Of a stretch of DNA of 64,000 nucleotides, positions 1-14,500 are shown piece by piece. Made by a program: the position numbers and the translations under genes. The notes beneath the pieces are model-generated. The model ran no database searches, was not told the origin of the DNA, and was given only the letters and a program-made list of their open reading frames with translations. Source of the stretch: Spinacia oleracea (taxonomy: Eukaryota; Streptophyta; Magnoliopsida; Caryophyllales; Amaranthaceae); the NCBI RefSeq assembly GCF_020520425.1, contig NC_079491.1, positions 25,473,449 to 25,537,448 on the forward strand. Reading direction: 5' to 3'. Within the stretch, counting starts at the first letter, position 1, and every line of letters begins with the position of its first letter.

Positions 1-779
1 CAAAAAACAAGAACGCGAACCCAGAAATTCAAACCCAGAAATTCAAACCCAAAAAACCCAAAACTCGAACCCAAATTCGAACCTAAAAAATCAACAAAAT
101 AAAATAAAAATCAACAATTTTACCACGAATCCAAGATTTTGAAGATTTAGAGGTCAAATTCGACAATGAAAACTCTAGATCTAGAATTTTTATGGTCGAA
201 TTTCACCATCTAAAGCTTTAATATAGAGTTTTTTTTCCAGAGATGGTGGTGGAGGCACAAAGGCGGCGGAGGTGTGGTGGTGGTGGTTGCGGCAGAGAGG
301 TTTCAGGAGGAGAGAGAGTGAAAAAAATGAGGGAGGAGATTGAGGTAGGAGAGAGAGTGAAAAAATTGAGGGAGGAGAATCAGAGATTGAGGGAGGAGAG
401 AGAAAATGAAATCAGAAGAGGGAGGGGGGGGAGAGAGGGACGTGAAATCATGAGGGAGGGGGGGAGAGAGGGACGTGAAATCATGAGGGAGGAGAGAGAG
501 TGAAAGTGATGGTAAGGTAATATGAATTAAATAATTATTTTTGGGAAAATAAATTGATTAAATATTATGGGTGGGGAAAATTAGGTGGGAATATGGGTAG
601 AATCTTTAGGTATTATGGTAATTAGATTGAAATGTAAGGGTATTTTAGGAAAAAATATATGTCCAAAAATAGAAAAGATTCTAAGTGGATACAACATTAT
701 GAAACGACTAAAAAGGAAACGGATACAACAAAAAGAAACGGAGGGAGTAGTCATTAATTAATACGGAGTACTCCGTAAT
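1..779. other. Intergenic DNA with a purine-rich tract
   Basis: No gene recognised. The first 90 bases are imperfect short repeats of an AACCCAAAATTCAAA-like unit. Positions 300-505 are almost pure A/G on the plus strand; the 86-codon frame across 243-503 has a low-complexity Arg/Glu/Gly product and I do not regard it as a gene. Positions 640-755 end in GAAACGGAGGGAGTAG, the kind of terminus seen on Stowaway-type MITEs, but I cannot find a matching second end. Confidence 0.4.
420..500 (+). repeat. 33-bp purine-rich tandem repeat
   Basis: Two nearly perfect 33-bp units (420-452 and 453-486), each containing GAGAGAGGGACGTGAAATCA, followed by a partial third. They sit inside the purine-only tract. 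Confidence 0.75.
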
Positions 780-792
780 TATTAACTTTTAG

Positions 793-1345
793 TTATTAAT
801 TATTAATTATTAATTATTAATTATTAATTATTAATTATTAATTATTAATTATTAATTATTAATTATTAATAATTAATTATTAATTATTAATTATTAATTA
901 TTAATTATTAATTATTAATTATTAATTATTAATAATTAATTATTAATTATTAATTATTAATTATTAATTATTAATTATTAATTATTAATTATTAATTATT
1001 AATTATTAATTATTAATTATTAATTATTAATTATTAATTATTAATTATTAATTATTAATTATTAATTATTAATTATTAATTATTAATTATTAATTATTAA
1101 TTATTAATTATTAATTATTAATTATTAATTATTAATTATTAATTATTAATTATTAATTATTAATTATTAATTATTAATTATTAATTATTAATTATTAATT
1201 ATTAATTATTAATTATTAATTATTAATTATTAATTATTAATTATTAATTATTAATTATTAATTATTAATTATTAATTGTTAATTGTTAATTGTTAATTAT
1301 TAATTGTTAATTGTTAATTGTTATTATTAATTGTTAATCATTAAT
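793..1345. repeat. 7-bp AT satellite (TTAATTA)n
   Basis: About 550 bp of a head-to-tail heptamer (TAATTAT in any register), nearly perfect over more than 70 units. A few units near 870 and 930 are phase-shifted, and the right end drifts to TTAATTG units (1278-1340). The array is pure A/T except for the drifted end. Confidence 0.95.
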
Positions 1346-1429
1346 TATTAACTATTAGTTAATTAGTAAAAAATAAGGACAAAAAAGTAATTTAGATAGT
1401 GAAAAGCCAAAAGTCAACTCCAAAAAGCT

Positions 1430-1592
1430 AGTGTTACTAGCTTTTCATTTTTGGCGGAAAAGCTGGCTTTTCAGCAAGCTAAAAAGCCAGTTACCAAACA
1501 AATTTTTTGGCTGTTTGACTAGATTAAAAAGCCAACAGCCAAAAGTCAACCAAAAAGCCATCAAAAAGCCATTTGCCAAACAAGGCCTATAT
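1430..1592. repeat. MITE fragment rich in AAAAAGCCA
   Basis: Contains at least six copies of AAAAAGCCA or its complement and ends in GCCAAACAAGGCC, which resembles the GGCCTTGTTTGGC termini of hAT-type MITEs. No second terminus is found, perhaps because the satellite array lies where it should be. Confidence 0.4.
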
Positions 1593-2126
1593 TAAAACAA
1601 ACATTAAAACTTAAGAATAACACGTAGGTAAAAGTTGAACAAAAAAGTAAAAAGTTACCTTGTTTTAAATATATTTTTTGAAATTTTTATACTCAATTAT
1701 TATTAATAAACCGAGTTGTCGTCAAATAAACACATAATTCATCCTCCCTAAAAATAAAAATAAAAACACATAATTCATCCACCTTATCAAAAGGAGGACC
1801 TTTTTGTAATCTAATCTATATCCTTGCATTGGTAAGATTAGTGGTTGGAGTTGAGTAATACTCTGTAGCTTAGAGTTATACTTTGCTACAACTTAGGATA
1901 AAGAAAACTCTTAAACTAAAGAGTACTATTTTTTGAGGGGAAACTAAAGAGTACTATTTTTTTAGGATAACACACATTCAACATATATCGTTGACTTTGA
2001 GTAAGATATAATCTTAAAAAAGAAATGTAATAGAAATTGTAATCCATTAGTTGATGGAATTAAATTAAAACTAAATTACCTTCAAAAACTAAGTTACCCT
2101 CAAAAATTTGCACAACGTCCACATGT
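1593..2126. other. AT-rich intergenic DNA, nothing recognised
   Basis: No open frame of note, no inverted repeat with flanking duplication, and no RNA gene seen. Confidence 0.5.
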
Positions 2127-2965
2127 ACCCGTGCGATGCACAAGTTATGATATGAATATTAAATTTGCATATTTAAACTATAGTTATAGACAACTACCAT
2201 TAACATAGAGCTTATCGATAATGTTGTTATTAAAATAATAATATATAGATATGTTACTGCCCCATTTCGTGTGTTATTTATTTAAAAATTTGAAAAAAAA
2301 TACGAGTACGTAAATAAATTTACTTTCAATTCTTCCCCTTCCATGACCTGTTTCAAACATAAAATTATTCTCATACGTTCTTTACTTCAATAGTCATCGC
2401 CACTTAATATTCTCCCACGCATCATCTACATCACTATCCGATCATTTAACACTTACCCCCACCATTTACTTTATTCAACTATATATATTAGGGTAATCGA
2501 GTAAACAAAAAAACTTTATAATACGTAGGTTAATAGTGATAAAAATGTTGACATATCCACAATCAATTAGATGAATGACAGGTGGAGGGCATATCCAGTA
2601 TATCTAAAATCTATAAATAGATGGGGGCTCCAAAAATCCCGACCCACATACAATCTTTCGCTATATTTGGTCAAAATCGATCTCACCTTTCAGCTAAATT
2701 TTGAGTAATTTGACATACATTTATTATTAAAATTGAATTTATTATTAACACCAATAACCAATATATTGATAAAAATATATTTAAATGCGACTATACATTT
2801 TTAGGATGAGGTAAGTGTTCCAAATCCAAAAAATCCAAACCCGTTCTATGACATAGGTGGGTACATGTTATTCTTATATCCGCCCACCAACACCATATAT
2901 TTATTAGTCAATCATCTATTTTTATCTTTATCTTTTTCTTGGATAAATTAATAATAATACTTTAA
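2127..2965 (-). repeat. Degenerate Helitron-like repeat, copy 1
   Basis: Begins with ACCCGTGCGATGCAC, the complement of a Helitron-type 3' hairpin, followed by sequence matching the end of the element at 23795-23894 in reverse orientation. The CTAG terminus expected beyond the hairpin is not preserved. Positions 2496-2620 and 2660-2830 recur in the neighbouring copy at about 3541-3660 and 3815-3975. Confidence 0.45.
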
Positions 2966-4020
2966 AACCCGTGTGATACACGACTTTCATAATATGAATA
3001 GAAAATATGCATGACATCTAAACTATTATTACAGACAATTACCAACAAAATGGAGCTAGATAGATCAACTTGTGTCTTATTTTTTTTTTGCATTATTTTA
3101 GAAAAGAGAACATAGATAGATTTATTTTCTTCCCTTTTATCAAGTATCAAGCACAAAATTATTCTCACCCGCCCTATACTTCAATAGTCATACCCACGTA
3201 AGGTGTGCCCACCATCTACATCATTTCCTGATTACTTAACACTACCCCCATCATATACTTTATTCGGTTAGAGATTGATAACTTTGATTCAGGTTAGGGG
3301 CTAGTGTGGAGGATGGTCCCTCCACCCATGTACCCGCTTAAAATTCTCATCCTCGTCCACAATAGGTACAATCCTCATCCCGCTCCCCGCCTAATAACAT
3401 TTATTCCCACCCCGTCACCCACCCGTGAATCCACACCCGCCTCATACTTATCCCTAGAGACGATATTTTTTGGGTAAGAAAGAAGATGATTTGTAAAACT
3501 TTATTCTAGAGTATTTGACAATTGGTTTGTCTAATTAGGTTGATCGAGTGAAGAATTTTTTTATAATATATAGGTTAATAGTGATAAAAATGTTGATATA
3601 TCCACGATCAATTAGATGAAGGATACATGGAGGGCATGTCCAGTACATCTAAAATCTATCATAATCTCTCCATCAGCCGAGGCAGATACATAGAATAATT
3701 TATACTCTATCACCAAACACTTTTCGCCATTCCCCCCCCCCCCCCCCCACTTGGTTGGGGCGGAGTTGGTAGGGGAGACGTCTCCCAAAAGCTCTACCCA
3801 TTGACAATATGATATCCCTTTATTTGGTTAAAACCGACTTTACCTTTTAGCTAACTTTTGATTTTGAATATATATAATGACATAAATTTATAATTAAAAT
3901 TGATTTTATTATTAACCACAATATTGATAAAAATATTTTTCATCACACGGGTTCATTTTTAGGATGGGTGAATGTTTCCAATTCCAATAAATCGAAACAT
4001 GCCCTGTCACCAAGTTGTGA
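2966..4020 (-). repeat. Degenerate Helitron-like repeat, copy 2
   Basis: Direct tandem copy of the preceding unit, again starting with a hairpin-like ACCCGTGTGATACACG. Positions 3290-3480 carry a segment absent from copy 1 but present in reverse complement near 23340-23520. Orientation is opposite to the Helitron-like element at 21140-23894. Strongly diverged and non-coding. Confidence 0.45.
3732..3748 (+). repeat. Homopolymer run of 17 C
   Basis: An uninterrupted C run in AT-rich DNA. Its length may be inexact because such runs are prone to sequencing and assembly error. Confidence 0.8.
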
Positions 4021-5659
4021 TGCACAATTTACATATCAAAATAAATTTGCACAAAATTTTATGTATAAGTGATATTGCAATCCTTTATTCCTTGACATCA
4101 CATATATTATCTATAATTTTGTGTTGCAAATATAATAATATTAACTTATTATATTATTAAATTAATACTCCAATATAAACCTTTATAAGATATAACCATT
4201 ATAAAGTATATAACTTATGGAGTTAGAAAATTCAAAATTATCATTGCCCCACCCCCTAAACTTGATGTGTTCATAGACATACCACTAAAATGTCTGCTCA
4301 CCTTTTCGACCAAAGGTTCATCTTACCCACCACCTTTTAATCAGTGACAATCGTGAACATTTTCTTCGGCAACGATTTTTCCCCGCTCTCAGTCAGTCCG
4401 GGCCAAGGGGTATTCCGATTTTTATTTTCAAAGAAAGGGGAGCTGGCGGGGCCCCCAGGAATCTTTTGATTCAAAAGACTTGAGTGTGTTCTTTTTCAAA
4501 AAAAATTTATTTATGAAAACCACCTTTTAATTCTACATTAACCCTTTATGCTTTTGAGAATATGTTTATACATTAAATTAGCTATTTAAAAATTATTCTT
4601 AAATTACAAATTAAATTAATATTTAGAATGAGTAAATATGTGTCGTATGTGAGTTTGGAACCTTAAAATCAATCCTTCTTTATTATTATATTGACTAACA
4701 TTTTATCCCTATATTTCTCTGTTGCCCATCTAGCTAGCATAGATGTGACAAACATTCTCTAAACTCGTCATTTCTACAACTCCTTCGTTCATGAACTTAA
4801 GATCTCTCCCGCTTTCTATTTTAGTCATTTCCTAAAAGTTATTTACACTTTTCTTTTTCCATTTAGGCATATAAATTTTACATTTATACCCTCATTTTTC
4901 CCACTACAACATACAACTTACAATATTTTATTATAGGAGTCAACCACAATTTATTTACTCACAATATCTTAACATTACTTTTCAGTTTTCAGCCACTTGC
5001 ATTGTTGGAAAATTTAGGCTTAGTCTTATTCGACTTTTTTTGTCTAAACTTATATTATCTGAATTTATCTGAACTTATTCGTGGCGGAAGTAGGAATACG
5101 AAATATGTCAAATTCAATTAAAAGTATACTGAGTATATTGATTTAAGGAAAATGTAAATTGAATTAGATAAATATGTTAGTCCTTGTAAATAAAGAAACA
5201 ACATTCATTTGTTTCAAAATAATTGATACAGTCACACTACTCACACGTCATATTAAAGTTAAGGAGTATGTTTATTTTTCCGTAATAATTATTCCATTTT
5301 TTCAATAAATGGAGTAACATATAAATTAGTCAGACTATTAGTTTTAGGAAATAATAGCAAAGATATGGCCACATTTTATGGCCTCACTTTTAGCTTTTAT
5401 TTGGTAAATAAGATATAGTAGAGATATGACCACACTTTTAGTTTTTATTTTGGTAAGTAAGGTATAAGATATTTAACATAATATTTAAATGTTTAGGAAT
5501 GATACTATATTGGTAATTTAAACTTTTACGTAAATGTTTTAGGATATTTATTATTACAGAATCGTTAAGAGCAGTGAATAATATTTTCATGATGCATATT
5601 TTTCCTTAAATAAGATAAAGTTAATTTAAATTACTTATTTTAATTATTTTTTAAATTAA
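4021..5659. other. AT-rich intergenic DNA, no gene recognised
   Basis: Only short open frames and scattered AT repeats. A short GC-richer patch at 4380-4460 does not resemble any RNA or protein family I know. Confidence 0.5.
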
Positions 5660-5734
5660 AAGAGAGGCAAATAAATGAGTGACACTTGTCATCACCACAT
5701 TGATTTCCTCTCTTTTAGTATAATATATAGATTG
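5660..5734 (-). repeat. Helitron-like 5' terminus on the minus strand
   Basis: Read on the minus strand this starts TCTATATATTATACTAAAAG and continues with a self-complementary segment. The same sequence lies in opposite orientation at 19535-19615, and its first 25 bases resemble the start of the element at 21140. A TC start followed by this AT-rich motif fits a Helitron 5' end. Confidence 0.45.
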
Positions 5735-5916
5735 AATTTTGTTCTATTTATATATTTTTTGTACAACTTTTGAAAGGATATATGACTTTAACCGTACTTT
5801 TTTGCTAACAAAAACTGATGGAGTACATAGTAATAGTATTATTAATTGATTAAAATACCGGATTAGATTCAATCTGTATATTTACTAAATATCTAAGTTA
5901 TAAACAATTTAAAAGA

Positions 5917-6273
5917 GGAAAATTTGTCAGAAAAAACCTTTTAAAACACAAAAATTGTGAGAAATGACATTTTTAAAAAAAGTTGTGAAAAAGGCCCAAT
6001 TGCATTTTTTTTGTGTGAATAAGGACCATAAGTGATTTTTCGGTGTTGACCATCACGTGACACGCACGTGTCTTAAATTTTGACTTTATTTTTTTAAAAG
6101 TTTCCCTCCAATATTTCCTTCACCCCTAAGTCGTTGACCACAGGAAAATCGCTTATGGTCCTTATTCACAACAAAAAAATCCAATTGGGCCTTCTTTCAC
6201 AACTTTTATTTTTTATAAAAGGTCATTTCTCACAACTTTTGTGTTTTAAAAGATCCTTTCTGACAAATTTTCC
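5917..6273. mobile_element. Mutator-type MITE with 9-bp target duplication
   Basis: 357-bp element whose two halves are inverted repeats over roughly 120 bp each (GGAAAATTTGTCAG at the left, its complement at the right). It is flanked by perfect 9-bp direct repeats TTTAAAAGA at 5908-5916 and 6274-6282. Long terminal inverted repeats plus a 9-bp duplication are typical of Mutator-like elements. It ends about 300 bp upstream of the PRX-A start codon. Confidence 0.85.
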
Positions 6274-6570
6274 TTTAAAAGATTAATGATAAAACTAAAG
6301 TTATGTGTTGAAATTTAAAATGTCAAATTTGTTTTGAATTATAAGTCAAATATAATACACTCCATAATTTCCGACAATAAACAACGTATTATTTTGTCCA
6401 TTTCAACAAATACTTTATCACTAAGCATTATTTGGCCAACCGAATATAGTCGTCGAATGTTGACTTGGAATTGTTCACACTTGGCTTACGCACTTAGGCT
6501 TGATTTGGTTCTACAAATACACATGAAATCAACCATGCATTTTCATAACCAAACTAATAATATTTCACAA

Positions 6571-8761
<2,191 letters not shown>

Positions 8762-9097
8762 TTTGAGGTTTTCAACTTCTTTGACACCTGAATTTCAGTT
8801 GAAACTCAACAAACAAAACAATTGTAAGGAAAGAGCTAGCTTTGAGTTGTAATTCTAAAAGTCAAATTTTATGAAATTGTAATCTTGTATGATTAGTTTT
8901 TAAACCGTGCTATATATGCACGGTTTTCTTACTTGAAAAAATTGGTTATATTGCCTATGGAAATAGGAGATGATACGAAAATTTTAAAACAATAGAAGAT
9001 AATGCATTTGGATTGTGATAAAAATAATTAAAATTGGATGTGAAACAAAATTAATTGTATGTGATCCAAGGGAAAAAAAAAACAGAACAAGACATAT
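8762..9097. other. PRX-A 3' flank
   Basis: Presumed 3' UTR and downstream DNA between the PRX-A stop codon and the start of the copia LTR. No other feature is seen. Confidence 0.6.
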
Positions 9098-10679
9098 GTT
9101 CCGGGTATAAAACAATGAGCTTTGGATTGAAAGTCCTTTCGTTGATGTGGAAGACTCCACGAATACCTGCACACGAGTAAGGTTACTAGTCTCGGGGTGT
9201 TTTCAAGGAAAGCCCCTCCGATGCCTAAATAAGCACTATATTCGGATCTAAACAGAGTTCTCTAGAGATTGTAAGTGTGAAGGCAATCAATGAACTGATA
9301 GGTTATGATACATATGACAAAACATAAATCATGCGGAAAAACCTTAATGTCAGGAAACATATTATTTACACATAATCATTTAGCATAATTTAGGAGCATA
9401 CACTTTGTAGCGTGCCCTCCCTAGCTGCACCCGAACCGGACAAGAACATGTCTTTACGACTCCAAATGTCGTCCCTCCGTAGATAGTCCACAGTACGTCC
9501 GGATCCGCCTCAAGTTAGACCAACTAGAATCGCCCTTAAGGTTACTAGGAAATTCGGTTAAGTGTTTGCAAGTGTTTGGCTTATTTTTCTTTCAAAACTT
9601 ACCCTTAGAATACTTCAATCCCATGTCCATAAATTATGACCCTAGGCCCTTATTTATAGAGGTTTGGAATGGGAATTTGAATCCTAGTAGGATACGATTT
9701 AATTAAACTTAGAATCCTACAAGGACTCTAATTAATTAAATAATCCTTTTAGGAATAGGAATTTAATCATACACCAAATCCTAATAGATTTAGGAATTGT
9801 GCATGGACACAAACACACACACGCACGGAGCCACGAGGGCGCCCATACGTGCATGCGCTTGGCCCACGCTACGCAGCCCACGCTACGCAGCCACGCCTTG
9901 GCGCGCTGGGCCTGCCTTGCGGTGGGCCTGGCGCTGCCATGGGCTGTGCGTGTTGGCGTGCGTCTTGCTTGCTGGGCGATGGCCCGGCTTCGTGCTGGGC
10001 CTTCGTCCGGCAGGCTTCGTCCGATGCTCATTCGTACGATACGCTTCCGATTAAATTCCCGGTTCCGGAATTCATTTCCGATACGAACAATATTTAATAT
10101 TTCCGATTCCGGAATTAATTTCCGTTTCGAACAAATATTTAATATTTCCGTTTCCGGAATTATTTTCCGATTCCGATAATATTTCCGATTCTGACAATAT
10201 TTCCGCTTCCGGCAATATTTCCGATTCCGGCAATATTTCCATTTCCGATAATATTTTCCGATACGTACCATGTTTCCGTTTCCGGCAACATCTACGACTT
10301 GGATAATATTTATATTTCCGATACGATCCATATTTTCGTTTCCGGCAATATCATCGTTTCCGGAGTATTCACTTGCTTGTGACGATCTCAGCTCCCGGCC
10401 ACTGAAACAAAGATCCGCCGATTCCGAATATCCATAGATAGATTATTTAATGCCATTAAATACTTGATCCGTTTACGTACTATTTGTGTGACCCTACGGG
10501 TTCAGTCAAGAGTAAGCTGTGGATTAATATCATTAATTCCACTTGAACTGAAGCGGCCTCTAGCTAGGCATTCAGCTCACTTGATCTCACTGAATTATTA
10601 ACTTGTTAATTAATACTGAACCGCATTTATTAGACTTATCATTGAATGCATACTTGGACCAAGGGCATTATTTCCTTCA
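9098..10679 (-). repeat. 3' LTR of decayed Ty1/copia element
   Basis: In element orientation (minus) the LTR runs from TGAAGGAAATAATG at 10679 to CCGGAACA at 9098, with TG...CA ends, about 1.58 kb. It is preceded by a polypurine tract (AAGTGGGAGAC, 10680-10690). A GC-rich patch occupies roughly 9820-10030. The outer end (9098) is inferred from the CA terminus only, because the partner LTR is missing. Confidence 0.7.
10050..10372. repeat. TTCCGATTCCGG-type degenerate repeats in LTR
   Basis: About fifteen variants of a roughly 15-25-bp unit built on AATATTTCCGATTCCGG within the copia LTR. Confidence 0.85.
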
Positions 10680-11541
10680 GTCTCCCACTTGTCCTTAGGG
10701 ACAAGTGTGCATTACCTAATTCCTTTGTCGCTCGATGCTTGCTCTTGAACATAAGGTAAGAGTTGTCATCCTTATTATGTCCAGAGGTGTTTCTCGGTTT
10801 CAGAGTTCAACTGATCAAATAAACAGATAATCATAGCCTATGATTTATCCGAGCACGGCCATGCATTTTACAGTTTCTAGCTCTCCGAGTGGCCTTGTAC
10901 AACTTTTAAGCATCTCATCCCGATTTATGGGAGGACAATCCCAATCTTGCGATCTTGAGATTAGACTTCGTTTGATAGGTGATTACCTGAGCGTTGCCTT
11001 TATAGTCTCCTTTTACGGTGCGACGGTTGGTCAACGTCAAAGTAACAAGTTCTCAAACAAGTAACCTCAAATCACTCAGGTATTGAGGATTTAGTGTCTA
11101 ATAATTTTAATGAAATTTACTTATGACAGATTTTCATCTCTTACAGTAAAGTTTCATAGGTCTTGTCCGATACTAGTCTTCTCAAAGTAAGTATCTATGC
11201 AAATGATTATGACATTGACATGTCCACATAGTTTAAGAAACAGAACTACTAGTCATCTTGCATTCTAGTCGTCTAACGTTTTCTATGCGTCCAATTTTAT
11301 AGAAAACTCCGACCAGGGACCATTATCAACCTTTGACATTCAAGTTCACTTGATAGACATTTCTTAGTCACAGGACTGGTCCTGACAGTCTATCTTGAAT
11401 ATATCGTCAATTTGAAGGGACTCATCATTTAATAAACCACAAATTAAATGGAAAAATGAATTTTATTCATTTATTGTGAATGATTAACCAATAATGTTTT
11501 ACAAAGAATTAAACTCTAAAACTTTTAAAACATTAAATATA
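10680..11541 (-). other. 3' untranslated part of copia element
   Basis: Lies between the last in-frame stop of the pol remnant and the polypurine tract at 10680-10690. No coding potential is seen on either strand. Confidence 0.6.
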
Positions 11542-14500
11542 TCAAAGCCATTCTCCAATATGCTTGATTCCCATAGCTGCAGTGTGCGAGTTGTGTTTCG
11601 CCTGCGGCAGAGGTTTAGTCAATGGATCTGATATGTTGTCATCAGTTCCTATCTTGCTTATCTCGACTTATTTTCTTTCAACGAACTCTCGTAGAAGGTG
11701 AAATCTACGAAGTACATGCTTGACTCTTTGGTGGTGTCTAGGCTCCTTTGCCTGTGCAATAGCTCCGTTATTATCACAATACAGGGCTATTGGTCCTTTA
11801 ATGGAGGGGACTACACCAAGTTCACCTATGAACTTCCTTAGCCATATAGCTTCCTTTGCTGCTTCATGTGCAGCAATGTACTCCGCTTCAGTTGTAGAAT
11901 CCGCAATGATGCTTTGCTTAGCACTTTTCCAGCTTACTGCACCTCCGTTGAGGCAGAAGACAAACCCAGACTGTGATCTGAAATCATCTTTGTCGGTTTG
12001 GAAACTTGCGTCCGTATAGCCTTTAACAATTAATTCATCATCTCCACCATAGACCAGGAAGTTATCTTTGTGCCTTTTCAGGTACTTCAGAATATTCTTG
12101 GCAGCAGTCCAATGTGCCTCTCCTGGGTCTGACTGGTATCTGCTCGTAGCACTGAGTGCGTACGCAACATCCGGGCGTGTACATATCATAGCATACATTA
12201 TTTAACCAATCAATGATGCATATGGAATCCCATTCATTCGTCTACGCTCATCAAGTGTTTTTGGGCACTGAGTCTTGCTTAGAGTCATTCCATGAGACAT
12301 GGGTAGGTAGCCTCGCTTGGAGTCTGCCATCTTGAACCTTTCAAGCACCTTATTGATATAAGTGCTTTGACTAAGTCCAATCATCTTTTTAGATCTATCT
12401 CTGTAAATCTTGATGCCCAATATGTAATGTGCTTCTCCTAGATCCTTCATCGAAAAACATTTCCCAAGCCAAATCTTGACAGAGTTCAACATAGTTATGT
12501 CATTTCAGATAAGTAATATGTCGTCGACATATAACACTAGGAAAGCAATTTTGCTCCCACTGACCTTCTTGTATACACAAGATTCGTCTGCGTTCTTGAT
12601 GAAACCAAAGTCCTTGACTGCTTCATCAAAACGTATATTCCAGCTCCTTGATGCCTGCTTCAATCCGTAGATTGATTTCTTTAGCTTGCATACCTTTTTA
12701 GCATTCTTTGGATCCTCAAAACCTTCAGGCTTTGTCATAAACACAGTTTCTGTTAAAACGCCGTTTAAGAAAGCGGTTTTGACATCCATCTGCCATATTT
12801 CGTAATCGTAATATGCAGCGATTGCTAACATTATCCGAATAGACTTTAGCATTGCAACTGGTGAAAAGGTTTCATCGTAATCCACACCGTGGACTTGACT
12901 GTAACCTTTTGCAACCAATCTAGCCTTGAAAACTTCAAGTTTCCCATCCTTGTCTTTTTTCAGTTTTGAAAACCCATTTGCTTCCAATGGCTTGGTAGCC
13001 ATCTGGCAAATCGACCAAATCCCATACTTGTTTTTCTGACATGGAGTCTAATTCAGATTGCATGGCTTCTTTCCATTGCTTGGAGCTAGGGCTCGTCATA
13101 GTTTGTTTGTAAGTCGCAGGTTCATCACTTTCAAGTAATAGAACATCATAGCTCTCGTTCCTCAAAATACCTAAGTACCTTTCCGGTTGAGATCTATATC
13201 TCTGCGATCTACGCGGGGTTACATCTCTAGGTTGACCATGATTCTCACCAGATTCTTCTAAAGATCTCTGAGTTTCATCCTGAATGTCATCTTGAGCATT
13301 CTCTAGAGTTTGTTGTTCGACTCGAATTTCTTCGAGGTCTACTTTTCTCCCACTTGTCATTTTGGAAATGTGATCCTTTTCCAAAAAGATACCATCTCGA
13401 GCAACAAACACCTTGTTCTCAGATGTATTGTAGAAGTAATACCCCTTTGTTTCCTTTGGATAGCCCACAAGGATACATTTGTCAGATTTTGGATGAAGTT
13501 TGTCTGAAATTAATCGTTTGACGTATACTTCACATCCCCAAATATTAAGAAAAGACACTTTTGGAGGCTTTCCAAACCATAACTCATATGGAGTCTTTTC
13601 GACAGCTTTAGACGGAGCTCTATTTATAGTGAGTGCAGCTGTATTTAGTGCATGTCCCCAAAATTCTAATGGAAGTTCGGCCTGACCCATCATTGACCTA
13701 ACCATGTCTAGCAAGGTTCTGTTCCTCCGTTCCGACACACCGTTCCATTGTGGTGTTCCATGAGGAGTCAATTCTGATAGAATTCCACATTCTTTCAGAT
13801 GGTCATCAAATTCATAGCTCAGATATTCACCGCCTCTATCAGACCGCAGTGCCTTAATCTTATTGCCTAATTGATTCTCTACTTCACTCTGAAATTCCTT
13901 GAATTTGTCAAAGGATTTAGACTTATGCTTCATTAGGTAGACATAACCATATCTACTGAAGTCATCAGTGAAAGTGATAAAGTAGCTGAAACCACCCCTA
14001 GCATTTGTATTCATTGGTCCACATACATCTGTATGGATTAAACCCAATAGTTCAGTTGATCTTTCTCCAACTTTAGAGAAAGGTTGCTTTGTCATTTTGC
14101 CAAGAAAACATGATTCGCACTTACCATAATCCTCTAAGTCAAATGGTTCTAGAATTCCTTCCTTTTGAAGTCTTTCCATGCGTTTCAAGTTAATATGGCC
14201 TAATCGACAATGCCACAGATAGGTGAGATCTGAATCATCCTTTTTGGCCTTTTTGGTATTTATGTTATAAACTTGTTTGTCGTGATCTAATAAATAAAGT
14301 CCATTGACTAATCTAGCAGATCCATAAAACATCTCTTTAAAATAAAACGAACAACTATTGTCTTTTATTAAAAAGGAAAATCCCTTAGCATCTAAGCAAG
14401 AAACTGAAATGATGTTTTTAGTAAGACTTGGAACATGGAAACACTCTTCCAGTTCCAAAACCAGCCCAGAGGGCAACGACAAATAATAAGTTCCTACAGC

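Noticed and set aside
243..503. 86-codon open frame, Arg/Glu/Gly-rich
   Set aside because: Translation of a purine-only tandem repeat; no start context, homology or splice partners.
793..1345. CRISPR-like regular repeats
   Set aside because: A 7-bp head-to-tail satellite has no spacers, and this is plant nuclear DNA.
4380..4460. GC-richer patch considered as an rRNA or other RNA fragment
   Set aside because: No stretch matches a conserved RNA core that I can recognise.
6334..6570. Upstream in-frame start for PRX-A adding 79 residues
   Set aside because: It would bury the signal peptide; paralogs start at the equivalent of 6571.
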